Below, piece by piece: positions 24,727 through 32,411 of a stretch of DNA of 64,000 nucleotides; position 1 is the stretch's first letter; each line of letters opens with the position of its first letter. This DNA comes from Streptosporangium sandarakinum (lineage in GTDB: Bacteria > Actinomycetota > Actinomycetes > Streptosporangiales > Streptosporangiaceae). The stretch lies in the NCBI RefSeq assembly GCF_013409935.1, contig NZ_JACCCO010000001.1, positions 3,472,001-3,536,000 on the forward strand, in the 5' to 3' direction. The notes beneath the pieces were generated by a model. That model had not been told where the DNA came from. It did no database searches and worked only from the letters and a program-made list of their open reading frames with translations. The position numbers were made by a program, and so were the translations under genes.

Positions 24727-25392
24727 ATGACCGACTCCGCACCCGAGCCGACGGCACACCACAAGACCGATATCTGGTCCCTGGTCCACACCGAGCGGGC
24801 GGCCCTGGCGGCCGACCTCGCGGACCTGACCGGCGAGCAATGGACCACACCGTCCCTGTGCACCGGGCTGACGGTGCGCGAGGTGCTGGCGCACATCGCC
24901 TCAGGGGCGAGCCTCACACCGGTACGGTGGATGACCGGCGTCATCCGCTGCCGCTTCGACTTCGACGCACAGGTGGCCATGCGACTGGCCGAGCAGCTGG
25001 GAGCGACCCCGGCCGAGACGCTCGCCGGGTTCCGCCGCATCGTGACCAGCACGACCAAGCCGCCCCTGCCCGTCATGGCGATGCTGGGCGAGACGGTCGT
25101 GCACGGAGAGGACATTCGACGGCCATTGGGCATCCGGCGCGACTATCCGATCGGGACGCTCACCCGGGTGGCCGACCACTACCGGCGCTCCGACCTGGTC
25201 GTCCTCGCCAAGGGCCGAATCCGCGGCCTGCGTCTCGTCGCCACCGACGGTCCCTTCACGACCGGCTCCGGCGCACCCGTGACCGGCCCCACACTGGCGC
25301 TGATCATGGCGATGACCGGACGCTCCGGCTACTGGGACGAGCTCGAAGGCGACGGTGTGGCGACCCTACGCGCCCGCGGCGAGGTCACATGA
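24727..25392 (+). CDS. Maleylpyruvate isomerase-family mycothiol-dependent enzyme
   Basis: A 221-residue DinB-like (MDMPI) protein. The family N-terminus (HTERAALAADLADLTGEQWTTPSLC, LTVREVLAHIA) contains the His that helps bind the metal; a second His lies in ETVVHGEDIRRPLG. Members use the actinobacterial thiol mycothiol, though substrates differ. It is the second gene of the VOC operon. Its 3' end runs up to a duplicated fragment of a small membrane-protein gene. Confidence 0.85.
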   Translation: MTDSAPEPTAHHKTDIWSLVHTERAALAADLADLTGEQWTTPSLCTGLTVREVLAHIASGASLTPVRWMTGVIRCRFDFDAQVAMRLAEQLGATPAETLAGFRRIVTSTTKPPLPVMAMLGETVVHGEDIRRPLGIRRDYPIGTLTRVADHYRRSDLVVLAKGRIRGLRLVATDGPFTTGSGAPVTGPTLALIMAMTGRSGYWDELEGDGVATLRARGEVT

Positions 25393-25450
25393 CTCCTCGC
25401 TTCGGGCCTCGGCCCCTCCGACTCCGAACGGTTCGGACCGTACGTCCACG

Positions 25451-25605
25451 CATGAGCGCGTGACGGCCGAGCGTACGGCTCAGCGGCTGGAGTGGGCGGA
25501 ACGCGAGGCTCGAAGACAGGACGCGGAGCTCGACGAGCCATAGTGGGGCCCAAATTCGCGCGCCGCGTGCGGGAACGGCCCCGAGCCGCTCGCGCGGCGC
25601 TTTCC
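25451..25605 (+). repeat. 155-bp direct repeat, copy 1 (truncated gene tail)
   Basis: Nearly identical to 26515-26669 (offset 1,064 bp). It contains the last 30 codons (HERVTAER to DAELDEP) and about 60 bp of downstream sequence of the small membrane gene at 26395, but not its membrane helix, so this copy is a gene fragment. The two copies bracket the histidine phosphatase gene. Confidence 0.8.
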
Positions 25606-25736
25606 GGCGCGAGGCCGTCACACTATCTCCTGCGACCACCGCATGATCTTCGTTTGTCAGCACAACAGTCGATGATCGCGGTGGTCGTATATGTTTCTCA
25701 TCTGACCACCACAATGTCTTGTGGAGGAGGATGTCC

Positions 25737-26303
25737 ATGCGTTGGCTGGACGTGCGCCGGCACAGCCTCACCAAGAAGGGCGCGATGCGTGGTCGAGGGT
25801 CCCATCTGTCGGCTGACGGGATCGCCCTGGCCCGTTTCATCGGTTCCGGAGTCGGCCCCTACGAGCGCGTCGTCACCGGTTCGTCCCCTCGGGCGGTCGA
25901 GACCGCCGTGGCGATGGGTTTCGCCGTCGACGACACCGTGGAGATGCCGTCGGGCTACGTATCCGAAGAGATCCCTCGGCATGCTCAGTGGGACTGGGCG
26001 GAGCCGTACCGGCAGATCGCGGACATCATCCGGAAGGGCCGCACCGCGGCGGCCGTGGCCGAGACCCACCGGGCGATCTGGGCGGAAACGGTGAACGGTG
26101 TCGCTGAGGGCGGATCGGCGCTGTTGGTCGGACACGGAGGGGCGATCGAACTGGCGTTGGTGGCGTGTTTGCCGGATGCTCCGCACGACACGTGGGGAAC
26201 GCCGTTCGCACACTGCGACGGCGTACGCCTCGGCTTCACCGACGGTCACTTTGTCAGCGTCGAGTTCCACCGGGTGCGGCAGAGGCCTCCCCTGCCGAAC
26301 TGA
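25737..26303 (+). CDS. Histidine phosphatase (phosphoglycerate-mutase-like) protein
   Basis: A 188-residue phosphatase of the histidine acid phosphatase / PGM superfamily. The catalytic RH motif reads RRHSLTKKG at the N-terminus, TGSSPRAVETA carries the second Arg, and LLVGHGGAIELALV the second catalytic His. It starts at ATG 25737, 6 nt after GGAGGAGG; ATG 25731 is too close to the site. Base composition is somewhat lower in GC than the core chromosome. It lies between the two 155-bp repeats. Confidence 0.85.
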   Translation: MRWLDVRRHSLTKKGAMRGRGSHLSADGIALARFIGSGVGPYERVVTGSSPRAVETAVAMGFAVDDTVEMPSGYVSEEIPRHAQWDWAEPYRQIADIIRKGRTAAAVAETHRAIWAETVNGVAEGGSALLVGHGGAIELALVACLPDAPHDTWGTPFAHCDGVRLGFTDGHFVSVEFHRVRQRPPLPN

Positions 26304-26394
26304 AGATCACTGAGTACGGCTGAAGCAGTAGACGCTGAATGGCTGATCGGGCATGCTTGCCATCCTGGTTCGGGAAACTGATAAAGGACTTGCG

Positions 26395-26607
26395 ATGGCA
26401 GAAGGCCTCATCGTACTCGTGAGCTGGATGCTTTCTGCCGCGCTGTTGTTCGTCATCGTCTACTGGGCGGTGCGATTGGCGATTCGGCACGAGCGTCGAA
26501 GAGAACCGACGTTACATGAGCGCGTGACGGCCGAGCGTGCGGCTCAGCGGTTGGAGTGGGCGGAACGCGAGGCTCGAAGACAGGACGCGGAGCTCGACGA
26601 GCCATAG
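26395..26607 (+). CDS. Small single-helix membrane protein with charged coiled tail
   Basis: A 70-residue protein with one membrane helix (GLIVLVSWMLSAALLFVIVYW) and an Arg/Glu-rich helical tail (ERVTAERAAQRLEWAEREARRQ). AAAGGAC precedes the ATG at 26395; an ATG at 26353 is in frame. The tail half is duplicated at 25451. The layout resembles small accessory or toxin-like membrane peptides of mobile islands, but no function can be given. Confidence 0.6.
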   Translation: MAEGLIVLVSWMLSAALLFVIVYWAVRLAIRHERRREPTLHERVTAERAAQRLEWAEREARRQDAELDEP

Positions 26608-26669
26608 CGGCGCCCGAACTCGCGCGCCGCGTGCGGGAACGGCCCCAGGCCGCTCGCGCGACGCTTTCC
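26515..26669 (+). repeat. 155-bp direct repeat, copy 2
   Basis: Partner of the repeat at 25451-25605. It contains the 3' part of the gene at 26395 and its downstream flank. Confidence 0.8.
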
Positions 26670-26768
26670 CTGACCCCGATGACCTCGCCCGTGAGGCGCT
26701 CGGAAAGCGCTCGGAAAGCACTCGGGCACTCAACGGGCACGAGAGCCGGACGAGGCCGGACGAAGATC

Positions 26769-26806
26769 GAAGCCCAGGTGAGGCGACCGCGCCCGACCTG
26801 GGCTTC
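26769..26806 (-). terminator. Hairpin terminator beside att-like site 1
   Basis: GAAGCCCAGGT/ACCTGGGCTTC 11-bp arms (26769-26779 and 26796-26806). The same hairpin lies just 3' of the intact tRNA-Ala at 32359-32396. It was probably the original terminator of the tRNA gene, displaced when the island inserted. Confidence 0.6.
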
Positions 26807-26825
26807 CTCCTGTCGAGAGGGGGGC

Positions 26826-26866
26826 GGAGCCTAGGAGGTTCGAACTCCTGACATCCTGCTTGCAAA
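26826..26866 (-). other. att-like partial copy 1 of tRNA-Ala (3' half)
   Basis: 41 bp match bases 32416-32456 of the tRNA-Ala gene with one mismatch. They cover the anticodon loop to the acceptor stem; identity stops right after TGCAAA in the anticodon loop. No 5' half is present, so it is not a functional tRNA. It is best explained as an integration scar at the left end of the tRNA-associated island. Confidence 0.8.
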
Positions 26867-27433
26867 CGGGAGCCAGCCACGAGGTGGGAGGCTCCGCGCC
26901 CTGGTCACGTGGTAGATACGAGCCGGTGACGTATGATCGCGTGAGGCGACGTTGCTGTATCCCGCTGCTGTACACATCCCCCGGCCGATGGCCCGCTCCG
27001 CCATCCGATGGCAAGGGACCCGTACCGCAGGGCCGCCAGGCCCGAGGAACGGAAACCCCGCGGCAGCCAAAAGAGCACCGCATCAGGAGAGCGGTAACTG
27101 TGTGGTCGGCTTATTCCGGCTGACCTGCACGAATGCTTAGCACAGGCAATATCGCTTGCAAGACCATCTCGTACCTGTCCCGTAGTTGGTCGCCGGGCCA
27201 GTCCTTATGAGTGTGTCTCATATAGACACCACGCTACTGACCGGCCTCCACCTCACTACGCGGCATTGGATCGCGTAGCGACGTCGTAGACGCCCTTGAG
27301 CCACCAAGGCGCGGACAGCTGTACGACCCGCTACCGAGGTTGATATTCTCGATAGCGGACCACGCCTCGACTATCTCCTACCCACCGAAGCGGAGCACTT
27401 CATAGCCCTTTAAGAGGCCTCCCAAGCGACGTC
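26867..27433. other. Gene-free stretch inside the island
   Basis: About 570 bp with noticeably lower GC than the flanking chromosome and no frame showing actinomycete codon bias. No repeats or RNA genes are recognised. Confidence 0.5.
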
Positions 27434-28477
27434 TCAATCTGCTACCCGAACAAGTAGCTTGCCCAAATTTGCGCCGCTGAACAGCTGATGGAGAGCATGC
27501 GGGGCAGCTTCAATGCCGCCGCCGACGATCGTCTCGTCGTAGTGGAGCTTACCTTCGCCGAGCAGCCCAGCGAGGTATGTGATCGCCTCTTCGAAGCGGT
27601 GGGCCCAGTCAAGTACAAGGAAGCCCTTGATCGTCGCCCGCTGCATGATCAGCTGGACTATGTTGGTGAGACTTCCAGTGTGTTCGCCGCCCTTGTTATA
27701 GCTGTTGTACTCGGAAATCATTCCGCATAGGGAAACCCGGGCACCGATGTTGAGCCGCATCAAAATGTGATCCATGACCGGCCCGCCAACGTTCTCGAAA
27801 TCGACATCGATCCCATCCGGTGTGGCGGCGTCGAGCTGTGCACGCCAGTCGGCGGCGTGGTGGTCGATGCAGGCGTCATAGCCGAGAACCTTGACGGCGT
27901 GTTGGCACTTGCTGGGACTGCCAGCAATGCCAATCACCCGTCCCGCCCCTTTCTGCCTTGCGATCTGACCGGCAATCGAGCCGACCGCACCGCAGGCGGC
28001 AGAGATGACGATCGTCTCTCCCTCTTTCAACTCGGCCAAGTCGATCCCGAGATAGGCCGAGATGCCGGTGTGGCCGAGGACGCCGAGAAAGGCCGACTCG
28101 GGTGCCGGCAGCGGGGTCGGCAGGACAGTAAGCGGCGCCTCCAGCTGCGAGTCGTCGGCAAGGACCAGTTCCTGCCAACCGGTGAAGCCGCTGACAGTGG
28201 CCCCGACCGGCATGTCTTCGCGCCTGGATGCAACTACTTCGCCGACGCCGAAGCCACGCATCACTGCGCCGATCGGGACCGGAGGTTCGTAGCTACGCAT
28301 ATCGCTCATCCAGACGCGGGAGGTTGGGTCGAGCGAGAGAAGCTTGGTGCGGACCAAGGCCTGACCGTCGGCCAGCTCCGGTACCTGCTCTTCAACCAGT
28401 TCGAGGTCACCGTCGGTGAGTTGCCCAACGGGTCGGCGTCGTAGGCGGTAGGCCCGGTTGATGCGGTTGCCAGTCAT
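27434..28477 (-). CDS. NADP-dependent MDR-family oxidoreductase (CurA/YncB-like)
   Basis: A 347-residue medium-chain reductase of the zinc-independent leukotriene-B4-dehydrogenase/CurA group. The N-terminus (NRAYRLRRRPVGQLT-like) and LLSLDPTSRVWMSD are characteristic. The cofactor site is SAACGAVGSIAGQIARQKGAGRV, followed by FENVGGPVMDHIL and GMISEYN. It should reduce activated C=C bonds with NADPH. GC content and codon bias are lower than for neighbouring core genes, consistent with transfer. ATG at 28477 is preferred over GTG 28486. Two tiny frames precede it. Confidence 0.9.
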   Translation of the reverse strand: MTGNRINRAYRLRRRPVGQLTDGDLELVEEQVPELADGQALVRTKLLSLDPTSRVWMSDMRSYEPPVPIGAVMRGFGVGEVVASRREDMPVGATVSGFTGWQELVLADDSQLEAPLTVLPTPLPAPESAFLGVLGHTGISAYLGIDLAELKEGETIVISAACGAVGSIAGQIARQKGAGRVIGIAGSPSKCQHAVKVLGYDACIDHHAADWRAQLDAATPDGIDVDFENVGGPVMDHILMRLNIGARVSLCGMISEYNSYNKGGEHTGSLTNIVQLIMQRATIKGFLVLDWAHRFEEAITYLAGLLGEGKLHYDETIVGGGIEAAPHALHQLFSGANLGKLLVRVAD

Positions 28478-28478
28478 A

Positions 28479-28664
28479 CTAGACACCTACATTCTCGGCC
28501 GTCGGTGCGGCGTTGATGCCAGCCTTCGACGCGGTAATTTCGGATATGTTCGCAGCGCCGTCGGTACCGAAAGCTTCCAGTTCGCTGGGTGCGAGGCAGA
28601 TGATCGCCTGAGCGGCCTCCAGGTCCGGCACGTCCTCCAGCGGGCCATTCCGCAGCGCGGTCAC
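28479..28664 (-). CDS. Small ORF of 61 residues upstream of the oxidoreductase (putative)
   Basis: An acidic, Ala-rich reading (LEAAQAIICLAPSELEAFG, ending APTAENVGV) starts at a GTG that overlaps the stop of another 28-codon frame (GTGA) and stops 1 bp before the oxidoreductase ATG. The tight packing suggests coupled translation or a frameshift in one about 90-residue gene. No family is recognised. Confidence 0.3.
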   Translation of the reverse strand: MTALRNGPLEDVPDLEAAQAIICLAPSELEAFGTDGAANISEITASKAGINAAPTAENVGV

Positions 28665-28747
28665 CCTTCGACGTCCAACACCTGCCGCACCAACGGCGTC
28701 CCCAGGAAACCTTGCTGCGCAGAGAGCAGAAAGTCGCTCGGCTTCAT
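28661..28747 (-). CDS. 28-residue ORF, coupled or split small gene (putative)
   Basis: Starts MKPSDFLLSAQQGFLG and ends VLDVEG, with its stop overlapping the GTG of the 61-residue frame. It could be the N-terminal part of the same gene separated by a frameshift. No ribosome-binding site is obvious. Confidence 0.28.
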   Translation of the reverse strand: MKPSDFLLSAQQGFLGTPLVRQVLDVEG

Positions 28748-29024
28748 GGCGTCAGACTACGACGCCACCCGACATCTTCAAGGCGTTTTTCGGTCACATC
28801 TCGTGGAGTGACATCGTCATGGTGTTGGCGATCACAGCCTGGGGGTCAAAGCGCGTGGGCCGTGCTGGTCGCGATCGGCCGAAGAACCGCAGCGCGGCCG
28901 GCGACCGCCCCGGCGTGCAGGCTGCCGTAGGCGGGCGGCCTTGAAGACGTAGAGAAAGTTCTCATCCGCAGCCCGCGAGCCTTGATGATCTTGACTGGTT
29001 AGGGCTGTTCCTGCTGGATCTGGC

Positions 29025-29624
29025 TCACCATGGACTGGGCATCCTCCAAGACCGGGGTTCGGGGACGACGCCGCACAGATAAGTGGACTCCTCCAGCAGC
29101 TGCGGCGTCAGCGTGATTCCGGTGAGGCGCTCGGCCAGGAGGAACGCCGGCCCATCGTGGAGGTTGGAGAAGGAGGAATGGACGGAATCGATCCGTCCCA
29201 TGGTCTCTACGAGTTCGTCTGGCACCTCCTCCATGTAGCCCTCCTGGGCGACGAAGCAGAACCGGAGCTCGCCGTCCTCGATCCAGTAGAAGTAGTCGAG
29301 GGCCTTAATTGTCATGAGGTAGTGGGAGACGAGGCGGGTGCCCGCTGACAGCGGCATGATCACCCCCTCGGCGATGCCGTTCCAGTCGGGCTCGATGACG
29401 AATGCCCAGTCGCCGATGGTCGTCACGCCGATGAACGCTCCGGGTCCGGAGGAACCGGAGAAGGCGGCATCGCCCAATTCGTCGTACGTCATGGGGGTGA
29501 AGTCCTCCGGGCGGCCGCCGCGCCGGATCACCACTTGCTCGGGCGTCAGGCCGCGGACGTAGGTGAAGCACCAATTGTCCGCCGCTTCGGTGAGCCAGGC
29601 ATAGTCGTCAGGAGTCGCGATCAT
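29025..29624 (-). CDS. DUF6461 family protein
   Basis: A 199-residue soluble protein that fits DUF6461, an actinobacterial family of unknown function. Typical parts are the start DDYAWLTEAADNWCFTYVRGL with TPEQVVIRRGG, then GVTTIGDWAFVIEPDWNG and SHYLMTIKALDYFYWIEDGEL. Similar proteins often occur in islands and near polymorphic toxins, so an immunity role is conceivable but not shown. It is a single gene on the minus strand in the lower-GC island. Confidence 0.72.
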   Translation of the reverse strand: MIATPDDYAWLTEAADNWCFTYVRGLTPEQVVIRRGGRPEDFTPMTYDELGDAAFSGSSGPGAFIGVTTIGDWAFVIEPDWNGIAEGVIMPLSAGTRLVSHYLMTIKALDYFYWIEDGELRFCFVAQEGYMEEVPDELVETMGRIDSVHSSFSNLHDGPAFLLAERLTGITLTPQLLEESTYLCGVVPEPRSWRMPSPW

Positions 29625-29784
29625 GACGCGATGCTCGCAGGGCCGACCGACACAACGGGCGCCGGCAGTTCACCGACGAGGGGATTGCTGACTGTTTCCA
29701 ATGTCCAGCCTGGTACTCCGGCCCGGCGAGCGAGGACCGGCGATCTATCTGTTCATGAGCCGTCGGCAGGGCTAACGATCGATC

Positions 29785-29862
29785 ATGAACATCTACAGCG
29801 AGGTCTCGTCGGAGGAGACCCGCAAGGCGCTCAAGAAGCTCGGCGATCGGCTGGATGCGTAG
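29785..29862 (+). pseudogene. C-terminal remnant of a phage-type integrase
   Basis: A 25-codon frame reads MNIYSEVSSEETRKALKKLG and ends DRLDA. This matches the C-terminal end of actinomycete tyrosine integrases (consensus tMdxYtevss..tr.AL.kLg..Ld) and includes the catalytic Tyr. An in-frame stop lies 3 codons upstream, so only the tail remains. It ends 75 bp before att-like site 2, the usual place of an integrase gene. Confidence 0.65.
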
Positions 29863-29937
29863 CCGTTGCTGTATTTCCGTGCTGCACGAATACGAAAAGG
29901 CCACTTCTCGATCATGGGAGGTGGCCTTTGACGTGGA

Positions 29938-29980
29938 GTGGAGCCTAGGAGATTCGAACTCCTGACATCCTGCTTGCAAA
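29938..29980 (-). other. att-like partial copy 2 of tRNA-Ala (3' half)
   Basis: 43 bp identical to the tRNA-Ala 3' half at 32414-32456, again ending in the anticodon loop after TGCAAA. It is flanked on the left by a different hairpin (AAAGGCCAC/GTGGCCTTT, about 29898-29931) and by the integrase tail. It marks the junction between two island segments. Confidence 0.82.
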
Positions 29981-30142
29981 TCGGCTCGATCTTCGAGCAC
30001 AACCGCCTCGACCTGCGCTGAGGACAGTCCGCGAGTGACCGTGATTGACCGCTGCTCACCGCCCTTAATGGCCCGCTAATGGCCCGACGATCAGTCGGCG
30101 GCCTGGTGTTTCTCACGTGACGCGCGCACCTCGCCCGCCTGA

Positions 30143-30712
30143 TCATCCCGGAGCCTGAGGCCCCCGCCGGAGGCTCTCCCAATCGGCTCTCAGTAGTTCG
30201 TACTCCACTACCCCCTGCTCGGATCCTGGGATCTCCGGCCTGTCGACGTGAAACGAGCGCACGTACCGCAGCCCGGCCTTCTCCATCACCCGCCGCGACG
30301 TGATGTTGACCGCTAAAGCCTCCGCATAGACGCGACGGGCCCCCAGCTCGCTGAAGGCCTTCTGGATCAGTGCCACAGATCCTTCGGTGGCATAGCCCTT
30401 CCCCCAAGCGATTTTGCGCAGCCGGTAGCCCAGCTCAGGCTCGTCCTCGGGCTCACCGTGCTTGGCCCGCAGATGAAACCACCCGAGGAACTCCTCAGTC
30501 GACTTCTCGATCGCGGCGAAAAACCCCTGGTCGCCGGTGTAGCTCAAGATGCGAGGCAGAACCTCACTGACGATCTTCTCTCGTGACGTCGGCTCGCCAC
30601 CGCTCAGGTAGCGCATGACCTCGGGATCGCTGTCCAGCTCCACTAAATTGTCGGCATCGTCCTCGGTGATGCGGCGCAGGATCAACCGCTCGGTCTCCAC
30701 GCAAGTCTGCAC
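30143..30712 (-). CDS. GNAT-family N-acetyltransferase (RimJ/RimL-like)
   Basis: A 189-residue acetyltransferase: ETERLILRRITEDDADNLVEL at the N-terminus, ELGYRLRKIAWGKGYATEG forming the acetyl-CoA site, and AVNITSRRVMEKAGLRYV at the C-terminal beta bulge. It could acetylate a ribosomal protein N-terminus or a small amine. A GTG at 30712 with AGGGTG upstream is chosen; GTG 30700 would also give a typical start. It lies in the second island segment, between att-like site 2 and the tRNA. Confidence 0.87.
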   Translation of the reverse strand: MQTCVETERLILRRITEDDADNLVELDSDPEVMRYLSGGEPTSREKIVSEVLPRILSYTGDQGFFAAIEKSTEEFLGWFHLRAKHGEPEDEPELGYRLRKIAWGKGYATEGSVALIQKAFSELGARRVYAEALAVNITSRRVMEKAGLRYVRSFHVDRPEIPGSEQGVVEYELLRADWESLRRGPQAPG

Positions 30713-30778
30713 CGCGTCACCCTATCCGCGTGTGCCCGGACCGCTCACCGCCGGTATCCAGTTAAGGATCTTTGGCCT

Positions 30779-31048
30779 TCACGTCCGGGCGGCCCGAGCA
30801 CGGCCGCGCGAGAACGGCCCCAAGCCGCACGCGTAGGTACGACCGAGCAGCGAATCATGCCCGACCAGCTTGGCCAGGTGGGGCGTCACCAGCATCTCGG
30901 AGTCGAACCGGAAGACGCTCATGGCGATGTGCTCGTCACTGAACCTCACCTCGATGCCGGGCACCCTGCGAACCTGCTCGATCTCGGACAAGGCGATCCG
31001 GATACGGGCGGAGACGACCAGCGACACATGAACCGGTCCAGGCTTCAT
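30779..31048 (-). pseudogene. Truncated C-terminal domain of an XRE/DUF5919-type regulator
   Basis: About 70 codons read ALSEIEQVRRVPGIEVRFSD, then EHIAMSVFRFDSEMLVTPHL, which matches the C-terminal sensory part of actinomycete helix-turn-helix proteins. The DNA-binding N-terminus is missing and the reading runs into unrelated sequence after GHDS. It appears to be a decayed gene fragment. Confidence 0.5.
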
Positions 31049-31091
31049 GGAGGCCGCGATCTGTCCCAGGTCCAGAGCGGCTCTCCAGATT

Positions 31092-31118
31092 GTGCTACCA
31101 CATAGCACCGTGTAGCAC
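31092..31118. promoter_or_regulatory. Inverted repeat operator before the toxin-antitoxin genes
   Basis: GTGCTAC (31092-31098) and GTAGCAC (31112-31118) flank 13 bp, 20 bp before the antitoxin start. This is the usual place of a Phd-type autorepression site. Confidence 0.6.
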
Positions 31119-31137
31119 TCCGTTGTACGGTTGATGG

Positions 31138-31458
31138 ATGAGCACTCCTCAGCCCGACCACACCCACCAGATCTCCCAGCGTGACCTGCGCAACCGGTCC
31201 GCGGAGATCATGGACGGCCTGGAGCGCGGAGAGCGGTACGCCGTCACCCGCAACGGCCATCACATCGGTGACCTCGTGCCCATCCGCCGTCGGCGCCGGG
31301 CCGTCTCAAGAGCGGAGTTCGCAGCCATGTCCCGGGGCATGCCACGCCTCGACGATCGGAAGTACCGCGAGGACATGGATCGTCACGTCAACGACGGTCT
31401 GTACGATCCGTACGATCGCGCCTACGGCAGAGGCGAGTTCACCGGGGACGGGGAATGA
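31138..31458 (+). CDS. Phd/YefM-type antitoxin
   Basis: A 106-residue antitoxin. The N-terminal prevent-host-death fold (HQISQRDLRNRSAEIMDGLERGERYAVTRNG, HHIGDLVP) should bind the operator at 31092. The C-terminal tail (DRHVNDGLYDPYDRAYGRG) should wrap the toxin. Its stop overlaps the toxin start (ATGA), the standard arrangement of this module. It belongs to the second island segment. Confidence 0.88.
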   Translation: MSTPQPDHTHQISQRDLRNRSAEIMDGLERGERYAVTRNGHHIGDLVPIRRRRRAVSRAEFAAMSRGMPRLDDRKYREDMDRHVNDGLYDPYDRAYGRGEFTGDGE

Positions 31459-31877
31459 GCCACGCCCAAGGACTGCTCGACACCAACATCCTCATCCTGC
31501 GTGCCGGGATCGATCCGGACGAACTGCCGGACGAGATGCTGATCAGCGCCATCACCACCGCGGAGTTGTCGGTAGGTGTGCTCATGGCGTCCGGACCGCA
31601 GGAACTCGCTCAACGGATGAAGGTCCTTCAGGCGGCCGAGGCCGAGTTCGATCCCCTTCCCTTCGACGACACCGCCGCCCGCGAGTACGGCCAACTGTGG
31701 ATGGCCGTCATCGCCTCAGGCCGCAAGCCTCGTCCTCGGACAGCGGACCTGATGATCGCCTGCGTGGCCATCGCCAACCGTCTCCCGCTCTACACCTGTA
31801 ACCCCAAGGACTTCAAAGGCCTGGATCACCTGCTCACGGTGGTTCCGGTCACCCGACCACGATGGACCGGCGCATAA
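31455..31877 (+). CDS. VapC-type PIN-domain ribonuclease toxin
   Basis: A 140-residue PIN-domain protein with all acidic positions visible: Asp9 (LLDTNIL), Glu37 (TTAELSVG), Asp98 (RTADLMIA) and the C-terminal CNPKDF segment with Asn116/Asp119. Such toxins cut tRNA or rRNA and are neutralised by the partner antitoxin encoded just upstream with a 4-bp overlap. The pair probably helps to maintain the island. Confidence 0.9.
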   Translation: MSHAQGLLDTNILILRAGIDPDELPDEMLISAITTAELSVGVLMASGPQELAQRMKVLQAAEAEFDPLPFDDTAAREYGQLWMAVIASGRKPRPRTADLMIACVAIANRLPLYTCNPKDFKGLDHLLTVVPVTRPRWTGA

Positions 31878-32218
31878 GAGCGTCTGCTTCCGAGCGCTCC
31901 ACGCCGCCACCGTCATCCGCCTCACATGATGCACACTCGGATCATGCGTCGGCGGACGTTCCTCTTCTCCATCCCAGCGGCCATGAGCGCGATGGCGGCG
32001 GCGCTCATGCCCCTGTCATTGCCAGCGGGACTCACTCTGTTGCTGCTCACCATGCTCACCGCAGTGGGCCTGGCTTTCCTGGCGCTGCGCCATGCGAACG
32101 CGGAACGCGACCGACGTGAACGGGAGCAGGGAAACGCCCCCGAAGGCGCTCGTAGCGCCTGGGAGGCGGGCCGGTGGTTGGCGAGGCACTGAGACGCAGC
32201 GGGCGCGCCTACGGCGAT
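31877..32218. repeat. Dispersed repeat, right copy (about 330 bp)
   Basis: Approximate partner of the repeat at 22840-23175, same orientation. It includes the second small membrane-protein gene. Confidence 0.65.
31929..32192 (+). CDS. Small membrane protein, copy 2 of a duplicated family
   Basis: An 87-residue paralogue of the gene at 22885 (shared MRRRTFLF, LMPLSLPAG, LTMLTAVGLAFLALR and ERDRREREQGNAPE segments). Two membrane helices are followed by a charged tail. It starts 52 bp after the VapC toxin gene. Both copies keep their reading frame despite about 15% DNA divergence, which suggests selection. The function is unknown. Confidence 0.6.
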   Translation: MHTRIMRRRTFLFSIPAAMSAMAAALMPLSLPAGLTLLLLTMLTAVGLAFLALRHANAERDRREREQGNAPEGARSAWEAGRWLARH

Positions 32219-32358
32219 GCCCCGCACGGCGCCCGTGTCGTGATCGGTTCTCAGGCCACATGTGGCGCGGAGCAGCAGCGCGCCACCACTTGATGAACTC
32301 GCCCGCGGAACGCACGGAGAGTGATCGGGCACGCGACAGGCGAGGCCGAATGAAGATC

Positions 32359-32396
32359 GAAGCCCAGGTGAGGCGACCGTGTCTGACCTGGGCTTC
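32359..32396 (-). terminator. Hairpin terminator of tRNA-Ala
   Basis: GAAGCCCAGGT/ACCTGGGCTTC arms (32359-32369 and 32386-32396) lie 16 bp past the tRNA 3' end. The same hairpin is found beside att-like site 1. Confidence 0.65.
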
Positions 32397-32411
32397 TTCG
32401 TGTCATGAGGG

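Noticed and set aside
26826-29980. Additional tRNA-Ala genes at 26826 and 29938
   Set aside because: Only the 3' half from the anticodon loop onward is present; no D arm or 5' acceptor strand exists, so they are integration scars.
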